A DNA stretch of 64,000 bases from Albidovulum inexpectatum (GTDB lineage: Bacteria; Pseudomonadota; Alphaproteobacteria; Rhodobacterales; Rhodobacteraceae), in the NCBI RefSeq assembly GCF_002927635.1, contig NZ_PRDS01000003.1:124001-188000 (forward strand), in the 5' to 3' direction. Position 1 is the stretch's first letter. Each line of letters opens with the position of its first letter. Below are positions 36,134-43,642 of the stretch, piece after piece. The translations under genes and the position numbers were made by a program. The notes below the pieces were generated by a model. That model ran no database searches, was not told where the DNA came from, and saw nothing but the letters and a program-made list of their open reading frames with translations.

Positions 36134-37284
36134 CAGTTCCCCACGGTGGACAGCGTGTCAGCCGACCGGACGGTGCCCGTTATGGCCGACAGCAGCTTCT
36201 GCCACTGCACATAGGGGGCCTCGGTCACATAGACCATGTCCTTGTCGCGGATCATGAATTCCTGCGCATTGAACATCGCCTGCGGTTGGGTCAGGTCGAT
36301 GACATAGACGATGCGCTGGGGCGTCGTGATGTCGGACCGCTTCAGGACGGCACGCGCGACTTCGGGTTCCTCGATGCGAAGGATGAAGATTCCGGTCGGA
36401 TCGGCGCGGTTCGAGGACAAGCCGCCGACCTGGGCCAGGGCCTCGATCGCGGACAGTTCCTGGGTCTCGAAATCGACAAGCGTCTGCGCGCCGGTTGCGC
36501 CCATGGCCGTGAATTTCCGCTGGTCCTTTTCGACCAGGATGATGTCGCCCGGCCGCAGCGCGATGTCATAGCGTGAGTCGGTGTACAGGTCCTTCAGCCA
36601 GACACGTTCGGTCATGCCGTTGCGCTTGACCACGACCTGCGCGATTTCCGGTTCGATCGCGACGCCGCCGGCCTTGGCCAGCATCGCGGCCAGGGTGCGC
36701 GTTGGCCGCTCCAGAGGATAGACGCCCTGCGCGCCGACATTGCCCACGACCGAAACGGTCGCGCCATCGCCGGCCACGCGGGTGACCAGGACTTGCGGGT
36801 CGGGGGTCTGCTCGGCCAGCTTGGCCGTGATCACGCGGCGAAGCGACTCGGGCGTGTTCCCGGCCGCCTTGATGCGGCCCGCGTACGGCACAAAGATATA
36901 ACCGTCGCCATCCACCTGCATTTCCTGCAGATGCGTGGCGTTCATCCCCGGGCCGGCCAGCAGGCCATTGTCGACGTTTTCCCAGACCGTCAGGCCCAGG
37001 ACGTCGCCGGGCATGATGACGTCGGAGCCGATCGTGCCCGCCTTGATGAATTTCGACGAAAATCCCAGCGGCGGGCGCACGTTGGTGATGCGCGCGACCT
37101 CGGCAGTGACGGGCACGACATGGGCCGGGACTGCGTTTTCCTCGGATGTGCCGACCAGCTCGCCCCGCGTCGGGCCCGAGCGCGGCAGACCGCATCCGGC
37201 AAGTCCCAGGGCCACCGCAAGCAGCGCCGTGCCCAGCGCCATGCGTGAAACCGGGGTTTTCGACGAAATGACCTTCACGGGCAT
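36133..37284 (-). CDS. Polysaccharide export lipoprotein (Wza/KpsD-like)
   Basis: A 383-residue outer-membrane export protein. The lipobox LAGC places the acylated Cys at residue 31 after the signal MPVKVISSKTPVSRMALGTA. Poly_export (residues about 85-180, GDVLGLTVWENVDNGLL) and two SLBB-like regions (VSVVGNVGAQGVYPL; IEALAQVGGLSSNRADP) follow. The start is uncertain. ATG 37284 gives a normal signal peptide but its GGAGG touches the codon. In-frame starts at 37350, 37326 and 37242 are possible, and a TTG at 37359 overlaps the kpsS stop. Partner exporter genes (kpsM, kpsT, kpsE) are not nearby. Confidence 0.85.
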   Translation of the reverse strand: MPVKVISSKTPVSRMALGTALLAVALGLAGCGLPRSGPTRGELVGTSEENAVPAHVVPVTAEVARITNVRPPLGFSSKFIKAGTIGSDVIMPGDVLGLTVWENVDNGLLAGPGMNATHLQEMQVDGDGYIFVPYAGRIKAAGNTPESLRRVITAKLAEQTPDPQVLVTRVAGDGATVSVVGNVGAQGVYPLERPTRTLAAMLAKAGGVAIEPEIAQVVVKRNGMTERVWLKDLYTDSRYDIALRPGDIILVEKDQRKFTAMGATGAQTLVDFETQELSAIEALAQVGGLSSNRADPTGIFILRIEEPEVARAVLKRSDITTPQRIVYVIDLTQPQAMFNAQEFMIRDKDMVYVTEAPYVQWQKLLSAITGTVRSADTLSTVGN

Positions 37285-37355
37285 CCTCCACTCATGTCCC
37301 TTGGCCCGCGACTTGTCGGGCTTCATTTGCGGTGAACCGTAAAGAACCATCCGCG

Positions 37356-38654
37356 TCAATGCCAGAGCCGGGCATCGAGGGCGGGAACATGAATCCGCGG
37401 TTGTGCCCGTCCGGCCACCAATGCGTCATAGGGATCTTCGGCCGACAGCATCATGTCCACGACCTGGCGCAGCAATTGCCGCCGCCCGCGGGCCGAGTAG
37501 AATCCGCCCGCGACCTGCGACGTTTCCAGCAGGAACTGGCGATAGTCGCGATAGGCGCGTGTATCCGGGCGTTTCGGCGCGGCAAAGAACAGATCCAGCG
37601 GCTGGCTCGATACGAATTCGGGAAAGTTGTAGACCGCGCGGCCGAAACTGCGCAATGGCAGGCCGCGCCACAGCGCCTGCTGGCCCGCCGTCGAGTTGAC
37701 CGTCACGGCGCTGCGGGCGGAATCCAGCAGCGGCGCCAGTTTCCCGCCCCGGATGAAATGCACGCGCCCTGCAATACCCAGCTCGCGCGCCCTGTGCCGC
37801 AGATGGCGCGCGATCGCGGCGCGGTCGTCTTCCAGCGGGTGGGCCTTGAAGACGATATGGTGATGCCCGGCCGCGCCACGGGCAAAGGCCTCGAGGCACA
37901 GATCGACGAATTCCGTCATGCTGCGCAGGTCCGAATGGGCCTGAAAGCTGGAATCGTGTTCAAGCTGCAGCAGGACAAGGTGATAGGGAAACCCGCCCCG
38001 CTTGACGCGCCAGGTTGCCGCGCGGCGCTCGATCGCGTGCAGCGGGGCCAGAAGCAGCCTGCGCAGATACAGCCGGAATTCGCGCGTCACGCTGATTCCG
38101 CGATGGGGGCGGAAATTGCGATAGCGGCGGTTCAGCGCCATCACCGCGAAGTGATACAGCGCGCCATAGAACATGTGCTGCCGCATGTCGCCCCAGCGCG
38201 CCGGCGGACGTGGCTGTTCGCGGTCGCACAGCTCGACCGCACGCCGCATCTGGTCCAACCCGATCCGGGTCAGGCGCGAATTGCCATTCGACCCGCCGCG
38301 TTCATATGTAACCCAATAGGGGCGCAGGTAGCCCTCTTCGAAGACATGCACGGTGATGCCGCGCGCCCGCGCGACGGCGATTGCCTGGGCGTGAATCGGG
38401 CGCGCATCGCCATAGACGACCAGATCGGTGATCCCAAGCTCGCGCACCAGGCGTTCGGCCTCGGCGGGCCAGTCCTCGGGCCGGCCCAGCCAGGGAATGT
38501 AACCGGGCCCACGCCAGAAGAGCTCGTCGCCACGGTTGAATCCCACGCGCCAGACCTGCGCGCCCGCCTCGCGCAGCATTCTTCCCAGCTGCGAGAAGAA
38601 CGGCCCATGCGGCCCTTGCAGCATCAGGAAACGTCGCTCGATTCGTGTGGTCAT
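37356..38654 (-). CDS. kpsS: Capsule polysaccharide biosynthesis/export protein KpsS
   Basis: A 432-residue cytoplasmic glycosyltransferase of the Kdo family. MLQGPHGPFFSQLGRMLREA opens the protein, followed by VYGDARPIHAQAI, HVFEEGYLRPYWVTYERGG, IVFKAHPLEDDR and AVTVNSTAGQQALWRGLP, all typical of KpsS. ATG 38654 (MTTRIERR) is preferred over an upstream in-frame start of acidic low-complexity sequence. KpsS adds the first Kdo to the lipid anchor and KpsC extends it. It heads the operon and is divergent from ribE. Confidence 0.93.
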   Translation of the reverse strand: MTTRIERRFLMLQGPHGPFFSQLGRMLREAGAQVWRVGFNRGDELFWRGPGYIPWLGRPEDWPAEAERLVRELGITDLVVYGDARPIHAQAIAVARARGITVHVFEEGYLRPYWVTYERGGSNGNSRLTRIGLDQMRRAVELCDREQPRPPARWGDMRQHMFYGALYHFAVMALNRRYRNFRPHRGISVTREFRLYLRRLLLAPLHAIERRAATWRVKRGGFPYHLVLLQLEHDSSFQAHSDLRSMTEFVDLCLEAFARGAAGHHHIVFKAHPLEDDRAAIARHLRHRARELGIAGRVHFIRGGKLAPLLDSARSAVTVNSTAGQQALWRGLPLRSFGRAVYNFPEFVSSQPLDLFFAAPKRPDTRAYRDYRQFLLETSQVAGGFYSARGRRQLLRQVVDMMLSAEDPYDALVAGRAQPRIHVPALDARLWH

Positions 38655-38758
38655 GCCGGTCTGGCCATCCCCGGATTCCTCATCCTCATCCCGCGCGGTA
38701 TTCTTCACATCCCTGCGGTCCTGTCACGCGGCAATTGCGGGGCCGGTATGGGGCAGGG

Positions 38759-38787
38759 TTGCGGCAGTGGCGCGGCGGGGCTAGACA
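38759..38787 (+). promoter_or_regulatory. Candidate promoter of the rib operon
   Basis: TTGCGG (38759-38764), a 17-base spacer and TAGACA (38782-38787), about 58 bases before the ribE ATG. No FMN riboswitch sequence was recognised in the leader. Confidence 0.4.
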
Positions 38788-38845
38788 TGAGCCGCGCCAG
38801 ATTGATGACGGCGCAAAGTCTGTCTGGGTCGAAAGGGTCGCAGCC

Positions 38846-39475
38846 ATGTTCACCGGCATCATCACCGACATTGGGGAGGTTCTGGACCTTGCTCGGCGCG
38901 ACGATCTGCGCGCGCGCATCGGCTGTTCCTATGACCCGCAGGGGATCGATATCGGGGCCTCCATCGCGTGCGATGGCGTCTGCCTGACGGTGGTCGAACG
39001 CGGGCCGGGTGCCGACGGGCGTGGCTGGTTCGACGTGGACATCTCGGCCGAAAGCGTGGCGCGCACCAATATCGGCGACTGGACGATCGGCCGCCGCATC
39101 AACCTGGAACGGGCCCTGCGCGTGGGGGACGAGCTGGGCGGGCATATCGTCTCGGGCCATGTGGACGGCGTGGCGCGAATCCTGTCGATCCGTCCCGAAG
39201 GCGGTTCGATGCGCTTCACATTCGAGGCGCCCGAGGATCTGGCCCCGTTCATCGCGCCCAAGGGGTCGGTCGCGCTCAATGGCACGTCGCTGACCGTGAA
39301 CGAGGTCGAGGGCGCCCGCTTTGGCGTCAACATCATTCCCCATACCGCGCAGGCGACGACGTGGGGCGCGGCGCGCGAAGGCGACCGGGTGAATCTCGAG
39401 GTCGATACGCTGGCCCGATACGTCGCGCGCCTGCGCGACTGGGATGCGGCCCGCAAGGACGAGCGCGCAGCGTAA
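38846..39475 (+). CDS. ribE: Riboflavin synthase (alpha chain)
   Basis: A 209-residue trimeric enzyme that makes riboflavin from two 6,7-dimethyl-8-ribityllumazines. It has the two lumazine-binding repeats, MFTGIITDIG at the start with CDGVCLTVVE, and GGHIVSGHVDG then LNGTSLTVNEVEG in the second. ATG 38846 is the universal MFTGII start. The next gene begins 123 bases later, with no strong promoter or riboswitch between them, so the rib genes and nusB are likely one operon. Confidence 0.97.
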   Translation: MFTGIITDIGEVLDLARRDDLRARIGCSYDPQGIDIGASIACDGVCLTVVERGPGADGRGWFDVDISAESVARTNIGDWTIGRRINLERALRVGDELGGHIVSGHVDGVARILSIRPEGGSMRFTFEAPEDLAPFIAPKGSVALNGTSLTVNEVEGARFGVNIIPHTAQATTWGAAREGDRVNLEVDTLARYVARLRDWDAARKDERAA

Positions 39476-39598
39476 TGACGTCGCCCGAGCCGGCCCGGTC
39501 GCAACCGGACTGGCCAATCGGGGTTTCATCGTCTATCGCACAGGCCAGACACACATGATACGCGCGGCCCGCATGGGGCCCGAGACGAGGCGATTGCC

Positions 39599-40699
39599 AT
39601 GACAGAAGACCTGATGTCCGCCATCTCTCCGACCGAAGAGATAATCGAAGAGGCCCGCAATGGGCGCATGGTGATCCTGGTCGATCACGAGGACCGCGAG
39701 AACGAAGGCGATCTGGTCATCCCGGCACAGATGTGCACGCCCGAGGCCATCAACTTCATGGCCACGCATGGGCGCGGGCTGATCTGCCTTGCCCTTACCT
39801 CGGACCGGGTCGAGGCACTGGGCCTGCCGCTGATGGCCTCGACCAATTCCTCGCGCCACGGGACGGCCTTCACCGTTTCCATCGAGGCGCGCGAGGGTAT
39901 CTCGACCGGCATTTCGGCCCACGACCGGGCCCGCACCGTGGCCGTGGCGATCGACCCGACCAAGGGGCCGGCGGATATCGCCACGCCCGGCCACATCTTT
40001 CCCCTGCGCGCGCGCGACGGAGGTGTTCTGGTCCGGGCGGGCCATACCGAGGCCGCCGTGGACATCGCGCGCCTTGCGGGGCTGATCCCCGCGGGTGTGA
40101 TCTGCGAGGTGATGAAGGATGACGGCACCATGGCGCGCCTGCCGGACCTGGTGGAATTCGCGCGCCGTCACGGGCTGAAGATCGGGACGATATCGGATCT
40201 GATTGCCTATCGCCGCCGGCACGACAATCTTGTGCGGGAAACCGCCGCGCGGCCGGTTGTCTCGGCGCATGGTGGCGAATGGATGATGCGCATCTTCACC
40301 GACCAGATCGACGGGACCGAACATGTCGTGCTGACCAAGGGCGACATCACCACGCCCGAACCCGTTCTGGTGCGGGCGCATTCGCTGAACGTGCTGGAAG
40401 ACGTGCTGGCGCTGGGCCCCGCGCCCGAGGGAGAGCTGGCCCGCGCCATGCGCATCATCGCGCGCGAGGGGCGCGGCGTCGTCTGCCTGTTCCGCGACCC
40501 ACAGGCCAAGCTTCTGACCGAGGAAGAGGACGAAGGCAGCCCGCGCATCGTCAAGCAGACCGGTCTTGGCGCACAGATCCTTTCGTCGCTGGGGCTGAAG
40601 GATCTTGTGCTGCTGACCAATTCACCGCTGACGCGCTATGTGGGTCTGGACGCCTATGACCTGCATATCGTCGGCACGCGACCCATCACCGAGGACTGA
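39599..40699 (+). CDS. ribB: 3,4-dihydroxy-2-butanone 4-phosphate synthase with degenerate RibA domain (RibBX type)
   Basis: A 366-residue protein. Residues 1-205 are an intact RibB: VDHEDRENEGDLVIPA binds metal and phosphate, then GRGLICLAL, and HTEAAVDIARLAG. The C-terminal half resembles GTP cyclohydrolase II (VRAHSLNVLEDVLA, IAREGRGVVCLFRDP) but has lost the three zinc cysteines and the CDCG block, so the RibA activity should be absent. This is the RibBX variant known in proteobacteria. A separate ribA must exist elsewhere. It lies between ribE and ribH, three bases before the latter. Confidence 0.93.
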   Translation: MTEDLMSAISPTEEIIEEARNGRMVILVDHEDRENEGDLVIPAQMCTPEAINFMATHGRGLICLALTSDRVEALGLPLMASTNSSRHGTAFTVSIEAREGISTGISAHDRARTVAVAIDPTKGPADIATPGHIFPLRARDGGVLVRAGHTEAAVDIARLAGLIPAGVICEVMKDDGTMARLPDLVEFARRHGLKIGTISDLIAYRRRHDNLVRETAARPVVSAHGGEWMMRIFTDQIDGTEHVVLTKGDITTPEPVLVRAHSLNVLEDVLALGPAPEGELARAMRIIAREGRGVVCLFRDPQAKLLTEEEDEGSPRIVKQTGLGAQILSSLGLKDLVLLTNSPLTRYVGLDAYDLHIVGTRPITED

Positions 40700-40702
40700 G
40701 CA

Positions 40703-41254
40703 ATGGCCGGATACGAAACGCACGATCAGCTTCCCCTTCCGAAAATCGACGGCCGGGTCAGGCTTCTGTTCGTGGTGGCACCCTATTACCGGGATATCGC
40801 GGACAATCTTGTTGCCGGCGCGCGCGCGGTTGCCGAAGAGGCCGGCGCGCAGGTTGATGTTGTCGAGGTTCCCGGCGCCCTGGAGATCCCGCCCGCGATC
40901 GCCATGGCCAGCCGGATGGCCGATTACGACGGTTTCGTCGCCCTGGGCTGCGTCATCCGGGGCGAGACGACGCATTACGACACGGTCTGCAACGATTCTT
41001 CGCGCGGGCTGACGCTGCTGGGCCTGAACGGCGTGTGCATCGGCAATGGTATCCTGACGGTGGAAAACCGCGCCCAGGCCGAGGTGCGCGCCGATCCCAA
41101 GGGGCAGAACAAGGGCGGCGGCGCGGCCGCGGCGGCCTTGCATCTGGTCGCGCTTTCGCGCAAATGGGCGCGCCGGACGCATGGTATCGGATTCCGCCCC
41201 GAAGGAGGCGAATTCCGCATCGCCGGCGACAGCGAAGGATCACAGACTGCATGA
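40703..41254 (+). CDS. ribH: 6,7-dimethyl-8-ribityllumazine synthase
   Basis: A 183-residue enzyme that condenses the ribityl-uracil amine with dihydroxybutanone phosphate. Family landmarks: VVAPYYRDIADNLVAGA (a variant of the aromatic pocket), EVPGALEIP, and His91 in RGETTHYDTVCN as the general acid/base. About 20 residues are longer at the C-terminus than the short E. coli form. It overlaps nusB as ATGA. Confidence 0.96.
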   Translation: MAGYETHDQLPLPKIDGRVRLLFVVAPYYRDIADNLVAGARAVAEEAGAQVDVVEVPGALEIPPAIAMASRMADYDGFVALGCVIRGETTHYDTVCNDSSRGLTLLGLNGVCIGNGILTVENRAQAEVRADPKGQNKGGGAAAAALHLVALSRKWARRTHGIGFRPEGGEFRIAGDSEGSQTA

Positions 41255-41748
41255 CCGAACGCGCCAATAGCAGGCCCGGCAACCGCAAGGGCAACGAGGA
41301 ACGACGCCGCCTTCGTTCGGCGGCGCGTCTCTTTGCCGTTCAGGCCCTGTTCCAGATGGAGGCTTCTGACCACACGCTCGATCGCGTGCGCCGGGAATTC
41401 GAATCCTATCGGTTCGGCGCCGATATCGAGGGTATCGAGATGCCCGAGGCCGATCCCGAGCTGTTCCGCCAGATCCTTGAGGATGCCGTGAACTGGCAGG
41501 CCAGGATCGACCAGATGACCGACCGTGCGCTGGTTGCGCGCTGGCCGATCGACCGCATCGACCCGGTGTTGCGGGCGCTGTTCCGCGCGGCGGGCGCCGA
41601 GCTGCTGAACCCCGCGACCCCGCCCAAGGTGGTGATCAGCGAATTCGTGGACGTCGCGCGCGCCTTCTTCCCAGAGGGGCGCGAGCCGAAATTCGTGAAC
41701 GCGGTCCTCGACCACATGGCCCGAGAGGCGCGGCCCGAAGCGTTCTGA
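41251..41748 (+). CDS. nusB: Transcription antitermination protein NusB
   Basis: A 165-residue RNA-binding protein that with NusE binds boxA of rRNA leaders. RSAARLFAVQALFQMEAS opens the fold, WPIDRIDPVLRALFRAAGAE is the second hallmark and PKFVNAVLDHM the C-terminal one. ATG 41251 overlaps the ribH stop. The ribH-nusB pairing is widespread in proteobacteria. A longer in-frame start inside ribH is rejected. Confidence 0.96.
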   Translation: MTERANSRPGNRKGNEERRRLRSAARLFAVQALFQMEASDHTLDRVRREFESYRFGADIEGIEMPEADPELFRQILEDAVNWQARIDQMTDRALVARWPIDRIDPVLRALFRAAGAELLNPATPPKVVISEFVDVARAFFPEGREPKFVNAVLDHMAREARPEAF

Positions 41749-41840
41749 CGCGCATTTGTGGCGGAATGCGGCCGTTGGTCGCGTACGAATCACGCGATCT
41801 GCCCTATATTGGTATATGGAACCATGTCGGAGGGCAGATC

Positions 41841-42155
41841 ATGCCGCATCTGGTGCGCGTCTATATCCGAAACGTCGTGATCGGTTTCGTCTTGTCCGCG
41901 GTCTTCGTGGCTGCGCTGCTTTGGACGAATGTCGGGAACCTGTGGCATCTTGTCTCGACCTCTCCGCAGGGATGGATCGCGGTCGTGATGCTGGTCTTTT
42001 TCAACGGGATCGTATTTGCCGGTGTGCAGTTCGCCATCGCGATCATGCGCATGGCCGACGATGACGGCAATTCCGGTGGCCGCAGGCAGCGGACCAACCC
42101 GGTCCCGGCTGTCGTGCCGGCCACGGTTCCGGTGACGTCCGAGCCTCGCGGCTGA
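41841..42155 (+). CDS. Small two-helix membrane protein, unknown
   Basis: A 104-residue protein. ATG 41841 follows GGAGGGCAGATC. Two membrane helices are predicted at about residues 12-32 (NVVIGFVLSAVFVAALLW) and 45-68 (WIAVVMLVFFNGIVFAGVQFA), then an acidic MADDDG and a Pro/Val-rich tail. No family was recognised. It lies 92 bases after nusB and may be read with it. A conserved small membrane protein of Rhodobacterales is likely, but no function is visible. The 280 bases after it hold two hairpins and the mmcB promoter. Confidence 0.75.
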   Translation: MPHLVRVYIRNVVIGFVLSAVFVAALLWTNVGNLWHLVSTSPQGWIAVVMLVFFNGIVFAGVQFAIAIMRMADDDGNSGGRRQRTNPVPAVVPATVPVTSEPRG

Positions 42156-42188
42156 CGACTTTCCGACTTTCGGACGGTGCGGCGGGAA

Positions 42189-42215
42189 CCACGGCAACCG
42201 TGGCAGCGTGTTTTT
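42189..42215 (+). terminator. Terminator after the nusB-side operon
   Basis: CCACGG (42189-42194), loop CAA and CCGTGG (42198-42203), then CAGCGTG and a five-T run (42211-42215). A second hairpin with arms CCTGG/CCAGG (42224-42238) and an 8-bp one with one G-T pair (42341-42360) follow in the same 280-base gap, which shows no coding frame. Confidence 0.5.
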
Positions 42216-42398
42216 CCCGAGAGCCTGGATATACCAGGTGGGCGCCAGTTACCGAGACCACGATCCCGGCAGAGCCAGCTCCCTCGGAGATGATTATCGG
42301 CCACTGGAAAAATGCCGCTCACGAGAGGCGCAGAACCCGCCACGCCCTAGATAGGGTGTGCCCCGGGGCGGGGCAAGGGGTGGCCGGGAAAATGATCC

Positions 42399-42431
42399 TT
42401 GACTGACTGGACAGATGTTCCGGTTATGTTC
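42399..42431 (+). promoter_or_regulatory. mmcB promoter with LexA (SOS) box
   Basis: The -35 TTGACT (42399-42404) is near consensus, and the -10 is weak (GGTTAT, 42422-42427). GTTC-N7-GTTC, the alphaproteobacterial LexA-binding sequence, lies at 42417-42431 and covers the -10. A further inverted repeat GTTATG-TT-CATAAC spans 42423-42436. Confidence 0.7.
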
Positions 42432-42442
42432 ATAACGTGACC

Positions 42443-42895
42443 ATGACCCAGGATCTTGCCCCCGGACAGCTTCTTGCGCGCGGCGTGTGTCGCCACCTGC
42501 TGCAGCACGGCTTTGTCGGCATCGAGGAGGTGGTCCCCGCGCCGGGTCTTCGCGTCGATGTCATGGCGCTGGGCCCGAAGGGCGAAATCTGGATCGTCGA
42601 GTGCAAGTCCAGCCGCGACGATTACGTGTCGGATCGCAAGTGGCAGAACTATCTGGAATGGGCCGACCGGTTCTTCTGGGCCGTTGGCCCCGATTTCCCG
42701 ACCGACCTGCTGCCACCCGATACCGGCCTGATCATCGCCGATGGCTATGGGGCAGAAATCCTGCGCATGGGCCCCGAATCGAAACTGGCCGGTGCGCGGC
42801 GCAAGGTGATCACCCAGAAATTCGCCCGTCATGCCGCCCTGCGGTTGCGGGCATTTCGCGATCCGGGCGTCACCGCTTCGGGGATTTGTCCTTGA
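42443..42895 (+). CDS. mmcB: DNA repair putative endonuclease MmcB
   Basis: A 150-residue protein of the MmcB family (formerly DUF1052), with a PD-(D/E)XK-like core: RVDVMALGPKGEIWIVECKS, SDRKWQNYLEWADRFFWAVG, then LLPPDTGLIIADGYGAEI. In Caulobacter the gene is SOS-induced and helps resistance to mitomycin C. There is no Shine-Dalgarno, and the start lies only some ten bases past the expected transcription start, so a leaderless mRNA is possible. GTG 42437 is an alternative start. The 3' end overlaps the convergent DUF6324 gene by 26 bases. Confidence 0.9.
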   Translation: MTQDLAPGQLLARGVCRHLLQHGFVGIEEVVPAPGLRVDVMALGPKGEIWIVECKSSRDDYVSDRKWQNYLEWADRFFWAVGPDFPTDLLPPDTGLIIADGYGAEILRMGPESKLAGARRKVITQKFARHAALRLRAFRDPGVTASGICP

Positions 42896-43097
42896 CCGAC
42901 CGGGATCTGGAGGCGCCCATCTCGCGCGCGGCTTCGGCCGCGGCGCGCAACTCCTCGGCGATTTCCTCGGCTTCCTCGGGGTCGAAATCCAGCGGCAGTT
43001 CGACGCCCTCGGCCTCGACATAGATGCGAACCATGCCAAGCGTCGTGGGGCCGATCTGAAGATTCGCGGCGATGTCGCTTTCCTTGTCGATACCCAT
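42870..43097 (-). CDS. DUF6324 family small acidic protein
   Basis: A 75-residue protein starting MGIDKESDIAANLQIGPTTL. The segment GMVRIYVEAEGVELPLDFD and a Glu/Ala-rich helix (PEEAEEIAEELRAAAEAA) define a short family restricted to Rhodobacterales, of unknown function. ATG 43097 has GGAGACAG upstream, and a longer in-frame start adds nothing conserved. It overlaps mmcB tail to tail. The basic end (RSRSVKDKSPKR) is odd for the otherwise acidic protein. Confidence 0.85.
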   Translation of the reverse strand: MGIDKESDIAANLQIGPTTLGMVRIYVEAEGVELPLDFDPEEAEEIAEELRAAAEAAREMGASRSRSVKDKSPKR

Positions 43098-43207
43098 GAG
43101 CTGTCTCCATCCTGAGGTTGGCATGGCTATAGTCGATTGGCCATGCGACGCAAGCAGATCGGGCCGGCGCCACCGGGATTTTCACACAACCCGGTGCAAA
43201 CTGGGCC

Positions 43208-43236
43208 TTGCATTCCGTCTTTGGGGCCGCTAAATC
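43208..43236 (+). promoter_or_regulatory. Candidate promoter of tRNA-His
   Basis: TTGCAT (43208-43213), a 17-base spacer and TAAATC (43231-43236), 10 bases before the mature tRNA. Matches are moderate. Confidence 0.35.
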
Positions 43237-43246
43237 GCCGCCAAGT

Positions 43247-43323
43247 GCCGCCTTAGCTCAGTTGGTTAGAGCACCAGATTGTGGATCTGGGGGTCCCCCG
43301 TTCGAGCCGGGGAGGCGGTACCA
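43247..43323 (+). tRNA. tRNA-His (anticodon GTG), alphaproteobacterial form
   Basis: A 77-base tRNA with encoded CCA (43321-43323). The anticodon stem CCAGA/TCTGG encloses TTGTGGA, with GTG at 43281-43283. Acceptor GCCGCCT pairs with AGGCGGT, giving G1:U72 and A73. The base before G1 is T, so the usual G-1 is not encoded. This is the non-canonical identity set known for many alphaproteobacteria. Confidence 0.95.
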
Positions 43324-43449
43324 TCCCCACCGTATCATCATCGGGCCGCACTGCATCATCACGGCAAATGCAACCATGAACGTATGGTTCGTGGGTCAGA
43401 CGCGTTCACCGACCGCGCTGCTTGCCAGTTTCGTCGTTGTCGTAACACG

Positions 43450-43526
43450 TGGTAGGCCCGGAGGGACTCGAACCCCCAACCAAGGCGTTATGAGCGCCCT
43501 GCTCTAACCAATTGAGCTACAGGCCC
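43450..43526 (-). tRNA. tRNA with CAT anticodon, probably tRNA-Ile2 (lysidine) rather than Met
   Basis: A 77-base tRNA with CCA encoded. Acceptor GGGCCTG pairs with CGGGCCT (G1:U72 and U6:G67 wobbles), discriminator A73. The anticodon loop is CTCATAA, CAT complementary to 43490-43492. The C4:G69 and C5:G68 pairs are the identity elements used by TilS in E. coli tRNA-Ile2, which favours Ile. An elongator Met cannot be excluded by eye. Confidence 0.9.
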
Positions 43527-43538
43527 GACCTGTCCGCT

Positions 43539-43567
43539 TGGTTAGAACGTGCCCACGGCAAGGTCAA
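43539..43567 (-). promoter_or_regulatory. Probable promoter of the CAT tRNA
   Basis: On the minus strand TTGACC (43567-43562), a 17-base spacer and TAACCA (43544-43539), with initiation expected close to the mature 5' end at 43526. Confidence 0.45.
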
Positions 43568-43642
43568 CGGGGTAGGCCGCGGATCATTGCTCCGTCGCGC
43601 GCTTTGGGCTATCGCATCGCCAACCAGGCCGGAGGATGCGCG

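Noticed and set aside
38655-38845. FMN riboswitch before the rib genes
   Set aside because: None of the conserved RFN blocks was found here or between ribE and ribB.
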